NCBI RefSeq assembly: GCF_019649055.1
Contig: NW_026570291.1
Location: 310,001-374,000, forward strand
Direction of reading: 5' to 3'
From: Paramacrobiotus metropolitanus
Taxonomy: Eukaryota > Tardigrada > Eutardigrada > Parachela > Macrobiotidae
DNA: 64,000 bases
Positions 34,624 through 45,125 of the stretch are shown piece by piece (position 1 is the first letter of the stretch; every line of letters begins with the position of its first letter). The notes below the pieces were generated by a model. The model made no database searches. It was not told where the DNA came from and was given only the letters and a program-made list of their open reading frames with translations. A program made the translations under genes and the position numbers.

Positions 34624-37600
34624 ATGCCTGCTAGCGTAAACAGCAAATCTAGTGCAAAACTCTCTCCTAAGCGCAGGTGCTTGGCTGTACTACTGGAAAA
34701 TCTCCGGCTCATCCTTCTAATTGCAGGAATATGCATTGGAGTCGGTAAGTACGCGTACATGTGTTTGTGCCGTTGTAGCATTTGTTTAGCTTCCCAGGAT
34801 TTAAATTAACAATTAAGTTGAGGCAAAAAATATAGTCAAGTTTTTTTACTGGACAATAGATAAAATTCTAGCTTTTACTCGTACTTTTAAAATGTGCTGC
34901 TTAAACCTTAAAACACAATAGAATTAGTTCCAAAATGGTAAAATAACCAAATTTTATAAATGACATAGGAATATTAGTGCTGCATATTTAGATAGTGTTT
35001 CAAATATACAGATACTTAAGTACGCGGTGTATACAAATAAGTACGTATTTGCAGTTTTATGTAATATGATCTAGTTTGAGCGAGTAAAATTGTGTTACCG
35101 TATGTACCACCTGATGCGAAATATAATTGGACTGAGCTGTTATACGATAGTAAAACTGTAATTCTTGGAATTGTCTTGATGCAGACAAACGGGATGATAA
35201 GAAAACATTATCATAAGACGCACGAACTAAGCCGTTAGTCTTTGCCATAAGGCGTTATTTTGATAAAGATCGTAAATGACAGTCATTACTGGAAAAGAAT
35301 GGGTCGTGTTATTAAAATTGCTTCGAAAGTGTTAAGCTAATTGAAAAGTCGTTCTATTGTTAGCTTTGGCGTTTGGGCTGCGTGCCGCGGGCATCCATCA
35401 GAGCGCACGGAAAGTCGCGTATGTGGCGTTCCTGGGCGAGCTCTTCCTCAGCATGCTGAAATGCATCATTATCCCCTTGATGGCCTCCGCCATAATCAGC
35501 GGCCTGTCCAATATGGAGAGCGCGGCTAGCGGTCAGATTGGTTTTCGTTCGGTGGTCTTTTACTTGACAACGGTTTTTATCGCGGTCTGCGTCGGGATCG
35601 GCATGGTCTCGGCCATACGACCCGGGTACTACGGGACCCCGGATTTGGCGGGTGAAAAGCCGTCTGGCGGCACGGGACGAGTGGCTATGACGGCCGATAC
35701 TATAATGGATTTGATCAGGAATATGTTCCCGCCAAATATCGTGCAGGCTTGCGTAGCGCAAGTATGTGATACAGTATTCTGTCATGCAATGATAGTGATT
35801 ATTGCGGTATTGCCTAAACTGTGAAAGTGTGCTGTAGTACCAAACACAGCTAATGCCACCACCCAACAAAGTAGTAGCCGTTGTCACCAATTCCACCGGC
35901 AACACGACACTGAGCACAACCACAACGACAACGCCGATGACTACCACTTTTATCATCATGGCCAACAATAGCAACACCACTCACCTCCTCACACCCCAAG
36001 GCCACTTTGTTATTCACGGTAATTGCTAGGAAATTTGGGTTCTTATGACTGAAAAGAATATAAAACAGTACTGTATTGACAATGCTTTCCACGATATGAT
36101 ATGATGTAGAACAACTGCGAAATGCCTGCCTTCAATATCCGCAGATCGTAAACCCATTTTAATCAGTCTCGTTGCATTCCTTGGCAGACTACAGCGACTG
36201 GATTATGACCAGGAAGGTTGTGGATGGAACCAATATTCTTGGCATAGTTGTGTTCAGTCTCGTTTGTGGTACGTGATACTTACCAGTTATTCAGAAGTTG
36301 CCGCAACCGATACTCTATAGGATAACACAAATGCAGAAAATAGCGTATCAGACTAAAATTAATACGGTGAGATGAGTGATACTGACAGTGACGTGAGCTA
36401 CGACTTTTTTGCTGGGTCAGGTGTTTCAGTGATCACAATGAGTAAATTTCAGGAGTGGCAATAAGCCGTCTCAAGGAACATGGAAAGCCCTTAGGAGATT
36501 TTTTCAGGTCTTTGAATCAAGTTGTCATGCAGATCGTCGACTGGATCATGTGGTATGCGCGCCGTATGAGCAATCCTGGAACTATGTATTACGTTGATTG
36601 ACTCATTGAACATCAAAATAAATTGATTACTTTTTTAAGGAAGCGTAGCCTTGTTTTGAAACCAGCGAGAATGCGATGACCTAAACAACGTTTTCACTGC
36701 TTTTCGGCTGGAAGTGAGCAACGATTTGCTTCAGTATTTATGCCAGTGCCTGTATTTTTTAGGTTGGCTCCGATTGGCGTGTGCTTTCTGGTTGCTGGAC
36801 AGCTTCTAAAAGTGAAAGACTTTGCTAGTATGTTCGCACAGGTAATCCGCTTAATTTAATTGCAATAACATTGATTTTTTAAGCTCATTTTGTAATGTTT
36901 GCAGCTGGGAATGTACATGGTGACCGTTTTGGTGCGTTGCATGAAAGATGACCTTACCTCCAGTCTTTTGATTATTTCAATCGCAAGTTTATTATTGTAT
37001 CATGTTCTGCCAATCGGATCGTACCCTGTGGTGCGTTTGTAGTCTGGACTGGGTATTCACGCCTTTCTGGTCCTGCCGCTTATTTGCTTTGTCTTCACTC
37101 GCAAAAATCCATACCGAATAATTCATGGTGGAGCGAGGGCTTATGCTACCGGTTTCGGCACGGCGTCTAGCGCGGCAACCTTACCCATTACAATCAACTG
37201 CTGCGAAGAGAATAACAAAGTCGATCCCAGGTGCGCTTCGGGTATTCGTTCAAAACTTAATTTTATAGGTAAGTACTTGGAAGGACAAATAAGCAAAACA
37301 AAACTACTTTCTCTTTATGCAGTTGGTTATCTGCTCAAATTGGTACGTACAGATTCCCTAACAAGCTTTAGTTTAAATGGTTATAATTTATTTTTAGGAT
37401 ATGCCGATTTACGCTACCTATTGGTGAGAAATTAAGGAGCTATATTTTCTTCCTCTTTTATGCAACATGAATACCTTTAATCTTCGTATGCAGCCACTGC
37501 TATCAACCTGGATGGAACAGCTCTCTATGAAGCCGTTGCGGCCCTTTTTATAGCACAGACAGAAAATGTTCCAATGGATTTCGGCAAAATTGTCGCCGTA

Positions 37601-38347
37601 AGGTAAACACTGACTTTTCGTCATAATGGCTAAGCATGCAAAACATTTTCGGCCGCAACACAGAAATTAGGTTTAATCAAATATTGTTGAATTTAGTGTT
37701 ACGGCTACCGCAGCGGCAGTCGGTGCAGCGGGAATACCTGAAGCCGGACTTGTCACGTTGGTATATTCTGAACAAATATTAGCATTACGCTGTTGAAATA
37801 TGTCTCTAATATAACAACTACATTGCGATAAAGGTCATGGTGTTGGACGCCGTTGGGCTTCCCGCCGAGTTCATTGGAATTATTCTGGCGGTCGACTGGT
37901 TGTTGTGAGGACGATCTATACCGAAAACATTAGTCAAAATATTTCAATAACTTTTTTTCCGTTTGCAGGGATCGCTTTCGAACCGTAGTCAACATTCTCG
38001 GCGACGTGATTGGTGCCAGCGTAATAGAACATCTGTGCCGCAATACTCTGAAAGAAATGGATGACCGAGATTCGCGAGAAATGGTTGAGGTTATTCCCGA
38101 AAGCGATCGGGCTTCCCCGGATTCGCCCCCTTCCACTGCCGACGATCTTTACGGTCTGACTTCAAGTCCTTCACCGACAAAACCGAATGACAGGTCAAGA
38201 TCTCTCTCGACTACAGATGCTGCTATAAGAGAGATCACGTACACTGCGACTCCAATGTCCATAATACGCAGGCTAAGTTCTTCTATGGGTCAACGGTATT
38301 CCCTGTCGCCACCTGTCAGTCCACATTCCAGGCATTCAAATGTTTGA
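34624..38347 (+). CDS. Excitatory amino acid transporter, copy 3 (SLC1 family), 607 aa
   Basis: Thirteen exons in frame: 34624-34744, 35364-35761, 35838-36018, 36188-36268, 36453-36552, 36763-36841, 36905-36931, 37043-37230, 37398-37423, 37494-37602, 37697-37760, 37834-37904 and 37969-38347. Every intron phase matches copies 1 and 2. Key motifs are intact: [18 protein letters not shown], the exon 5 helix [20 protein letters not shown], hairpin 1 [35 protein letters not shown], hairpin 2 [13 protein letters not shown] and TM8 [17 protein letters not shown]. The glycosylated exon 3 loop is Thr-rich. The cytosolic tail is Ser/Pro-rich ([18 protein letters not shown]) and unrelated to the tail shared by copies 1 and 2, so regulation probably differs. 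This copy keeps the most canonical residues and may be the ancestral-type gene. Confidence 0.92.
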
Positions 38348-38768
38348 CTACCATACTGAGTGCCCTAATAACTTATTTAACGATCTGTTTAACATGGCTG
38401 TAATTCATAATGAATACTGATCGGGACGTGTTTTAAAACTGCCAACTTGAAAACACAGGCCGACTGTAAATTAGCACAGCCAAGATGCTAAATCTAGTAA
38501 GCTTTTCGCAGTTTCCGTTTTCCAAATCCTTACAATTCTGAGCTGCCACTTTGTTGTTAAAAATTTGCACTGTGTTATAAACCGAACTTGAGAGCGCTTG
38601 ATGCCCAATAACGTATAGTAAACAATAAAAACTTGTAGCAGAAAGGCGCTGTTAATAGACATGGCGCTTTAATTTGATCATTTCAAATTAGTGCGTAATG
38701 CATGGCAAGTTGTACTTTAGAAAAATATATGACACTTTTAAAGTTATTTTTCAGCGAGAATTATTACA

Positions 38769-40124
38769 TTATACAGACAGCTTATACACATGGGTATAGT
38801 TGACATTCTCTTCGCTGAGGGCAACAATGCACATCCACGGATACAGCAGAAACGTAAAGACGGTGATCAGATAAATGCACGGATTGGTAATGCAACAGCC
38901 CGGCGCAGTCGTCATATTGCTGATGAAACCATCGACCTCGAATATCTCGTCCACACTGAATTCCTGATCCCGCGTTCGGTTAGCGCTGATAAACGCCTCT
39001 TTCTGCGCTTCGAAGGACCTTCGCGTGTCGGCATCCGCTAACATAAACTTCTTGTCAAAGAGAATATTCACCACACCACCCATGTTGCCCAGTTCGGGCG
39101 AGGCATCCGTAAACGTGTGAAAACGAAACTCCTCCGTGCCGGACCAGGTGGTGATTTGATCGTTGCGTCGTTCGGTTCGCATGGATCCATCGGGATTGGT
39201 TATCACCGTCGTGCCGTTGTCGTAGTGGAAACACTTCATATACCATGTAACTCTTGGTCGCACTGAGGAGAAAATTGCACGTTAAAACGATTGTCTAATA
39301 TTGATAGTTACTGTAATATGTCCAACGGATTTACATTGGACACGAAAAATTTTAAATCGGTTTTGCGATTGTAGCCGGTTGGGGAACGCAATAAGCGCTG
39401 GCGTTTGTACGCGAGTGACCACGGCAAGTTTGGTACAAGGCACCGATTTAGGTACGTTCTACAGTGGACTTCGTAAAAATGTATACAAGTACCCACAAGT
39501 CGATAGCGCTCCGCATATGAATGGATATGCGTTCAGTGTACATTCGTCGCGTACTCGTACCAAAGCCAGTACATTCGTCGCTCATTCTGTTGTGTAAGTC
39601 ATACGGTACACAAAAATTCAGTTACCGCGCCGAATCGTTTGCAGGTGCTCTTCCAACTGATTTGACGGTAAGATGACAAGTTTCCATACTTCATTGGTAA
39701 ACGCATCCGCCAAGTAGACGAGCAATCCAAATCCCAAAAGAATTCCACCGAATGTCGCCCGCAGACCAAACTGTTTCTTTTCCTGCCAGCTGGCATGTGA
39801 CCCCAAACTCAACACACTGCGCTGATACGCCGCTTCCCACATGCACAATCCAATACCCACGATGATGGCGAGGACGATACCAAAGCGTACACAGCACATG
39901 CCTGGCCCGCTACCGCTCCGTTCAGTGGTGCTGGCGGTGGGCTGTGGTTCGATGCGTACATGGACTTGGGATGTCGAATGGCGGGGTAATGCGGAGGAAG
40001 TCGATGCACCTCCTCCAGGTTGGATGGGGATGCTGATGTCGAGATTTTGAGTGTAATAAACTGCTTCTTTGTAAGAAGGCGGATTATCGTGCTGGTCGTG
40101 GTGTCCGGTAGATTTGCGATCCAT
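38769..40124 (-). CDS. TMEM151-like membrane protein, 330 aa
   Basis: Two minus-strand exons (39626-40124 and 38769-39262) join in phase 1 to give 330 aa. The N-terminal cytosolic part contains a PPSY motif (DNPPSYKEAVYY), a potential WW-domain or NEDD4-ligase site. Two hydrophobic helices follow: VRFGIVLAIIVGIGLCMW and FGGILLGFGLLVYLAD. Across the splice comes RRVRPRVTWYMKCFHYDN with a Thr/Arg-rich strand segment, then FRFHTFTDASPELGN, an FEAQKEAFISANRTRD block, and a late hydrophobic segment CIYLITVFTFLLYPWMCIVA. The W-x-x-x-C-[FY]-H-Y block and the spacing to the F...N-x-x-x-[DE] block recall vertebrate TMEM151A/B, whose role is unknown. The similarity is by eye, so the name is provisional while the gene model is firm. 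Confidence 0.65.
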
Positions 40125-41320
40125 TGTACCGTACGTAATAGGAAATCACCAGTAATTACAAGAAAGGGCCCAAAACCAAAAGTTCGAAAGAAAGCAAAAC
40201 AGTCTACAAAAAGGGTAACAAACAAAATGATGGGCAGCAAAGTTAAGGCAAGTAAGTAAAAATGCTAGTTATAGAAACCACGTCACGATATGATGTTTAC
40301 TTATTGAGATATGAAAAACAGTTTTAAAGCCAAAAACTGATATTTCGAGAGGGGAATGAACAAAGCTATTACAGGCAAGTAAAGATTATAAGTAATACAA
40401 AAACAAAGACAGCCTGTTGCCGTTTACTACGAGCAGCTATACGGCCATACGAGATCGTAAAAACATATTAATCAGACTCCAAAAAAGTGGACCTCAACAG
40501 TGCTTAGCAGTTGTTTAGGTCTTATGCTACCGTCCACAATGAACCGTTGCTGATATCTGATTCAGTGTTTACTGGAAAAAATATGACGCGGAAAGCTGCA
40601 CAACTGCAGTTTGGGAGACCGCTCGCGTGAATATGGTGCTGGATGCATATAAAAGTATAAACAACATCATTCCTTTGCAGTCAGACTCAGGCGAGTCGAA
40701 GTCTTGGAAAATCGATGTGTAAACAATCCCGGGTACGAGTACATCGCGAGAGTTCCCAGACTACCGCTGACGTAAAGGATCACAAGGATATGTGAATCAG
40801 AAATGAAGTCATTCTGACATTTTAGGAATGTTAGGGATCTGTTGCCTTTGTAAAGGAAGAGGGTGTGCGTTTTATTAGTGCAAATTGAGGAACGAAATTA
40901 GGAATTCGAAGCTGGGCAACTATAAAAACTATAAATACCCACGTCGACTACCCTGAATTATGGCTGGTGCATATTTAGAGGTGCACATCTCTTCGATTTC
41001 CTGTTGATTGGAACATAAGGAACATACATAATAATTATTAAAATGTACGTGACACTTGTATTTTCTCGTGATGAATAATTATTATTACTCATATGTCCAC
41101 GAAAGCATCTCACATTTAACATTATTAAATTTTTATGAATACGCCCCACTAATATCCAATATGTCTTACGCCATTTCGAATCTTTAAATGAATTCATATG
41201 AATGCACTGCATAAAAAATTTGCAGATGTTCGTAATACAGGTACGGACATCAAGCATTTCTCTGTATCCAGTACCAAGCTGAATAAACAAACAAACAATA
41301 ACTTTAGTTCGGGAAAGCAT
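40125..41320. other. Intergenic, no gene seen
   Basis: No convincing coding sequence on either strand. Confidence 0.4.
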
Positions 41321-41839
41321 AAGTTCGAACCGTAATCACCATAATTACCGTCTTCGTGCTTCCAGGCATCTCCAATGTCACGCTGCGGATAATAAACAGC
41401 CATATTCCATCCATTTAACCAAACCAAAACACAATTGTAGTGGCTACCCATCATTTTCGCGAAAAGGTAAACTAACTTGCATAGTGATGTTACGCGAAAG
41501 GTCATTCGTTTTCTTCCAGTTATAAGACAACCAGAATTTCATCGTGTTGGTACTTCTCTTTCTGAAGTATAGGTGACTCTTTCTGGTAAAGAAAAAGGTC
41601 ATTTTGGCATTGAACCGTTGCGTAGAGTTCCAAAGAGCAACTTATGTTTGCACTTTATGTAGTTTCGCACTTCTGGAAAAGAGAGTACCGGTCCAGAATA
41701 TCGAATTAATTTCTTGTATTTTGGTAATTTTACCCTGAATAATTTTGCAGTAAATAGAATGATGGAAGACTAGAAAAAGCAAAAAAAGTAGCAGCAGCAG
41801 TGCCATCAAAACAGGATGTTTCATTTTACGGGAAAACAA
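41321..41839 (-). CDS. Possible secreted or type II membrane protein, model incomplete
   Basis: A minus-strand ATG near 41,839 gives MKHPVLMALLLLLFLLFLVF, a strong signal peptide or signal anchor, followed by a possible donor (CAG-G/GTAAAATT). Beyond a stop, the same frame resumes as VALWNSTQRFNAKMTFFFTR with later TMKFWLSYNWKK, LSRNITMQVSLPFREND, two sequons and strand-like alternation. Then another frame gives SHYNCVLVWLNGWNMAVYYP. The pieces look like a beta-rich extracellular domain, but they need a weak acceptor (ACATAAG) and one further frame change. It may be a real gene with introns I placed badly, or a pseudogene. No family is recognised. Confidence 0.3.
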
Positions 41840-42407
41840 TTCTCAAGTAATTCATGTACAATCTGAAGCAAATAAACGCAGTTAGGGCACAACAAATACT
41901 ACTCTAGTACTGAAGTATCTATACATATTAGCGGTGCCCTGTGTTTTCGATCGCACCGGCAGATTCTATCCACTCCGTGTAAGGCAAAGGTTGTTTTTAT
42001 TAAAATACAGTACAATACTTACTTGCGCGCTTAATATTAGAGCACATAATTATTATAGAAACGCTTTTCATAATTTTTATGTATAGCATTCGATTGGGCA
42101 GGCACATGCTGGACTATAAATAAACTTTCTTGATACTCATATTAATTGTCCTCTTGTACATACCCGGCTGTTTTATATACAATATCTATATAAAGTGCAC
42201 CAGTTTTCTGTACCTACTGTACATATTGTGTACAGAAGGATATACGATATAATGCTATTTGAATTTCGTTAAGTGGGCGCAAGGAAGAATTTACTGCATA
42301 CGGTAAAGTTATACATTATTGTACGAATACGTCTGATTACTGTATATAATTAAGCTTTGATACTGCAGTAGAATATTCCAGTGTTTGCGGTATAGATATT
42401 AGACCGT

Positions 42408-42674
42408 CTACTGCATAATTATTATAAATATCACAAAAACAATAAAAAATCGAATAGTAAGTATGTGTCTGGACTCTGAAGGAGCATTCCGTGCTGTTTT
42501 TACTGAACAAAGTTTGCAGACTCGCTTCAACTCGCAAATTCCCGGCTCCTGCCTGCACCTTGAGATCAGTGCCATAGAAAGATCGAGCGCGCATTGCATT
42601 TCAGGGATGAACAACCCGAAGAGGATCACGCACGCTACGGCATGCATAGTTGCATACGGCAAGTATACAAACAT
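42408..42674 (-). CDS. Possible small secreted Cys-containing protein (88 aa)
   Basis: An ATG at 42,674, with another in-frame nine codons later, precedes a signal-peptide-like stretch (MHAVACVILFGLFIPEMQCA). The mature part reads LDLSMALISRCRQEPGICEL, then KRVCKLC: four cysteines spaced C-x6-C-x5-C-x2-C. A GTAAAA donor directly after the fourth cysteine (TTCA/GTAAAA) may end the exon, since the unspliced frame runs into a very hydrophobic tail. It has the general look of a peptide-hormone or small venom-like scaffold precursor, but I match it to no family. No downstream exon was identified. Confidence 0.35.
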   Translation of the reverse strand: MFVYLPYATMHAVACVILFGLFIPEMQCALDLSMALISRCRQEPGICELKRVCKLCSVKTARNAPSESRHILTIRFFIVFVIFIIIMQ

Positions 42675-43713
42675 GCACGGCTAGCGTGTGTGTGAAATTG
42701 TGCCGGGAAATCGATCGATCGGAAACCCCATTCTGTAATCCTGAGTGCGAACTGCATATATGTAAAGCTTAAGCGTGTATATTCACTGGTTTCAGAATGC
42801 AACCGATGAACACAAATTTTCGAAGGAAAGATTCTGCGTCATAAAGCGATGAGATAAAAGTGTAACTCGGAGAATGATATACAGTATGGCCCATCTGTGA
42901 TTCCGTGTAGTCTATGTGTTTCAGGGACTTTGGCTGTAGAGTTCAGTTCAGTCGCATGACTTCTGTTTGTCGGTATTTCCGGCGAACGGGATAATGGCTT
43001 ACGCATGTTAACGATGACTACAAAATTTATCGAATAAAGGGTTATGAGCTGAACTTGTACCGCTGTGTTGGATTTGCGTCACATACGTACTTAATATACG
43101 AGTAATTACGGTCGTCGGTACGAGATGCTGTAAGCTTTTTGCATTACATTCGTTCCAGTTTCCACTGGTGCATAGCACTTGCATCGGTATGAGTCAAGTA
43201 GCGTTTTTTAGCCGCAATGAGTTATGATATGACACTGTCTGTCACAGCTTCGCCGCCTTTCACTGAACCGCTACCGCTAATTTACCATACGCGCTAGTTC
43301 TAAAATGACGTCAATGTCTTTCCTGCAACTTATCGTGAGAAATCTTGTCCGTTTCTTTCTCTAGTTCGATTATATCTGCGTCGAAACCGTCTAGTTCGAC
43401 GTTCGTTTATATTAATTTTGATGCAGAAGTTTTCCGCAAAGGTCTTTTTTATTCGTGCGGCTTTATTAGGTGCTTTCTGTTCTTTTTAGTGTGAAAATTG
43501 TTTCAGTGACTGTGAACCGTATTGTAATTGTTTTCTTAATCGCGGTTGCAAAGTTTTAAATCCTGACATTCTGTTTTGTCCGTTCATCCATTCCGATCTG
43601 CAAATCTCCTCCTGCTTATCCAGCTGAAGGACTTCCGCTTCCGTTTGGGATTGCTTTAAGGTTGGAACACATTAAAATACCCACGACTTATATAAATATA
43701 TAAACATATATAT

Positions 43714-43744
<31 letters not shown>

Positions 43745-45125
43745 AACTACACAATATGAATATGATGTACAGTATACACAGTAGAGAACTTTAAGAAAAT
43801 TTTGTGCCGATCAACCTTTGTGCGAGCAGTTATTAAAATTAATATCCTGCGCTGGACAGGGTATACTTAAATAAATACTTGAAGCATGATTTATTGTACA
43901 ACAATAATGACAATCTATATTATTGTTATAATTTAAATGCACATCCATGCACTGCGGTGTGCACTTGAAAGATTGCAGAAATGGTGTACAAGCACGATAA
44001 TATCTAATCTTTTCTACTGATATTTATATAAATAAATTATTACACCATTCTGCGCTTTTGCTTACTGGTTAAATATAAAACGCTAAGAAAATTAATACTT
44101 GCTACTTACCAATAAAAAGATGTGGTAAACTGGTTTTGTGCCAAGTTTTTTGTCTTGTTATTAGCATTTAGCATTATATTAAGTTGCATTCAGAATTTCC
44201 GTTGGGCATAATTTTCGACATAATAATACTTAATAATAATGTTCGTTTTTCGCCGACTGCGGCTGCCTTTTTGACTTTGTACTTTGGCTAGTACAGTAGT
44301 AGTGTAGTACATACTTGTATTGTACAAGTCCAGGTACAGTGCAGTTGTAGTTTTGTGCAAACCTTTCGTATCGAAGTCTTTCGATAGCTCCGATCAGCAG
44401 CTGACAAGCAAGCCACCACAGTTCTATTCGTACTTTCTGTACTTCTACTCGTATTATAATGAGCAGCTATGCAAAAAAGCTTTAGGCAATCACGATGATG
44501 CAGTCTGAATGTTGCACGTTATAAAGAATTTACTTGCATGTTGCATCAGAGTGATTTTGTTTCCGTCGCATGCAACTATTGCAGAACGCAGCCGAAGCCA
44601 GATGTTTAATTTTTGCTGGAATTGTTTGACAGGTTCTCGAAGTTAACTCAGTTAACTTAACTGGTTAACTGTTAACATGATGTTATTATATCGACGGCGA
44701 CCCCCATCGAGTCAGTGGAAATGGAGTACACCGAGCGTATCCTCATTCTTTCTCATTTGTAAGTGCGAAGGTAGAAAACTGCTGCACAGAATGTTTAGCG
44801 ATAAATAAAAATCTGAAAAGCGCGCAATGGTTGACGATATTTTTGTACTCGCCAATAATTTTTTGTCGCTAAAAAAATGTTGCACGTAACCGCCCGGTGG
44901 GGCACGGTTTAAATTAGTATATGTATACCGTTTGCGTAACTTCCGTAATGCTTCGCCTTCGTCCACATTAAATGTTAGGATTTTTTTCAAACAGCATACG
45001 TTAAAGCATATCAATATTGGCAGAAATTATATGTTGTTCCTGGCCGTGTTCTGGGTTTAGAATGTGGACTTGTAGACGCACATGATGCAATGAGAATGAT
45101 GTGACTGTTAATCGCCCTGTTGTAG
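42675..45125. other. Intergenic; AT microsatellite, no gene seen
   Basis: No coding sequence is supported apart from a possible first exon of the next gene at about 45,031 (ATG followed by a hydrophobic MLFLAVFW). AT-rich with a TA microsatellite. Confidence 0.4.
43689..43744. repeat. TA dinucleotide microsatellite
   Basis: About 55 bases of interrupted (TA)n. Confidence 0.9.

Noticed and set aside
35360-35980. 206-codon minus-strand ORF
   Set aside because: Antisense shadow of exons 2 and 3 of transporter copy 3; Val-rich low-complexity start, no gene features.
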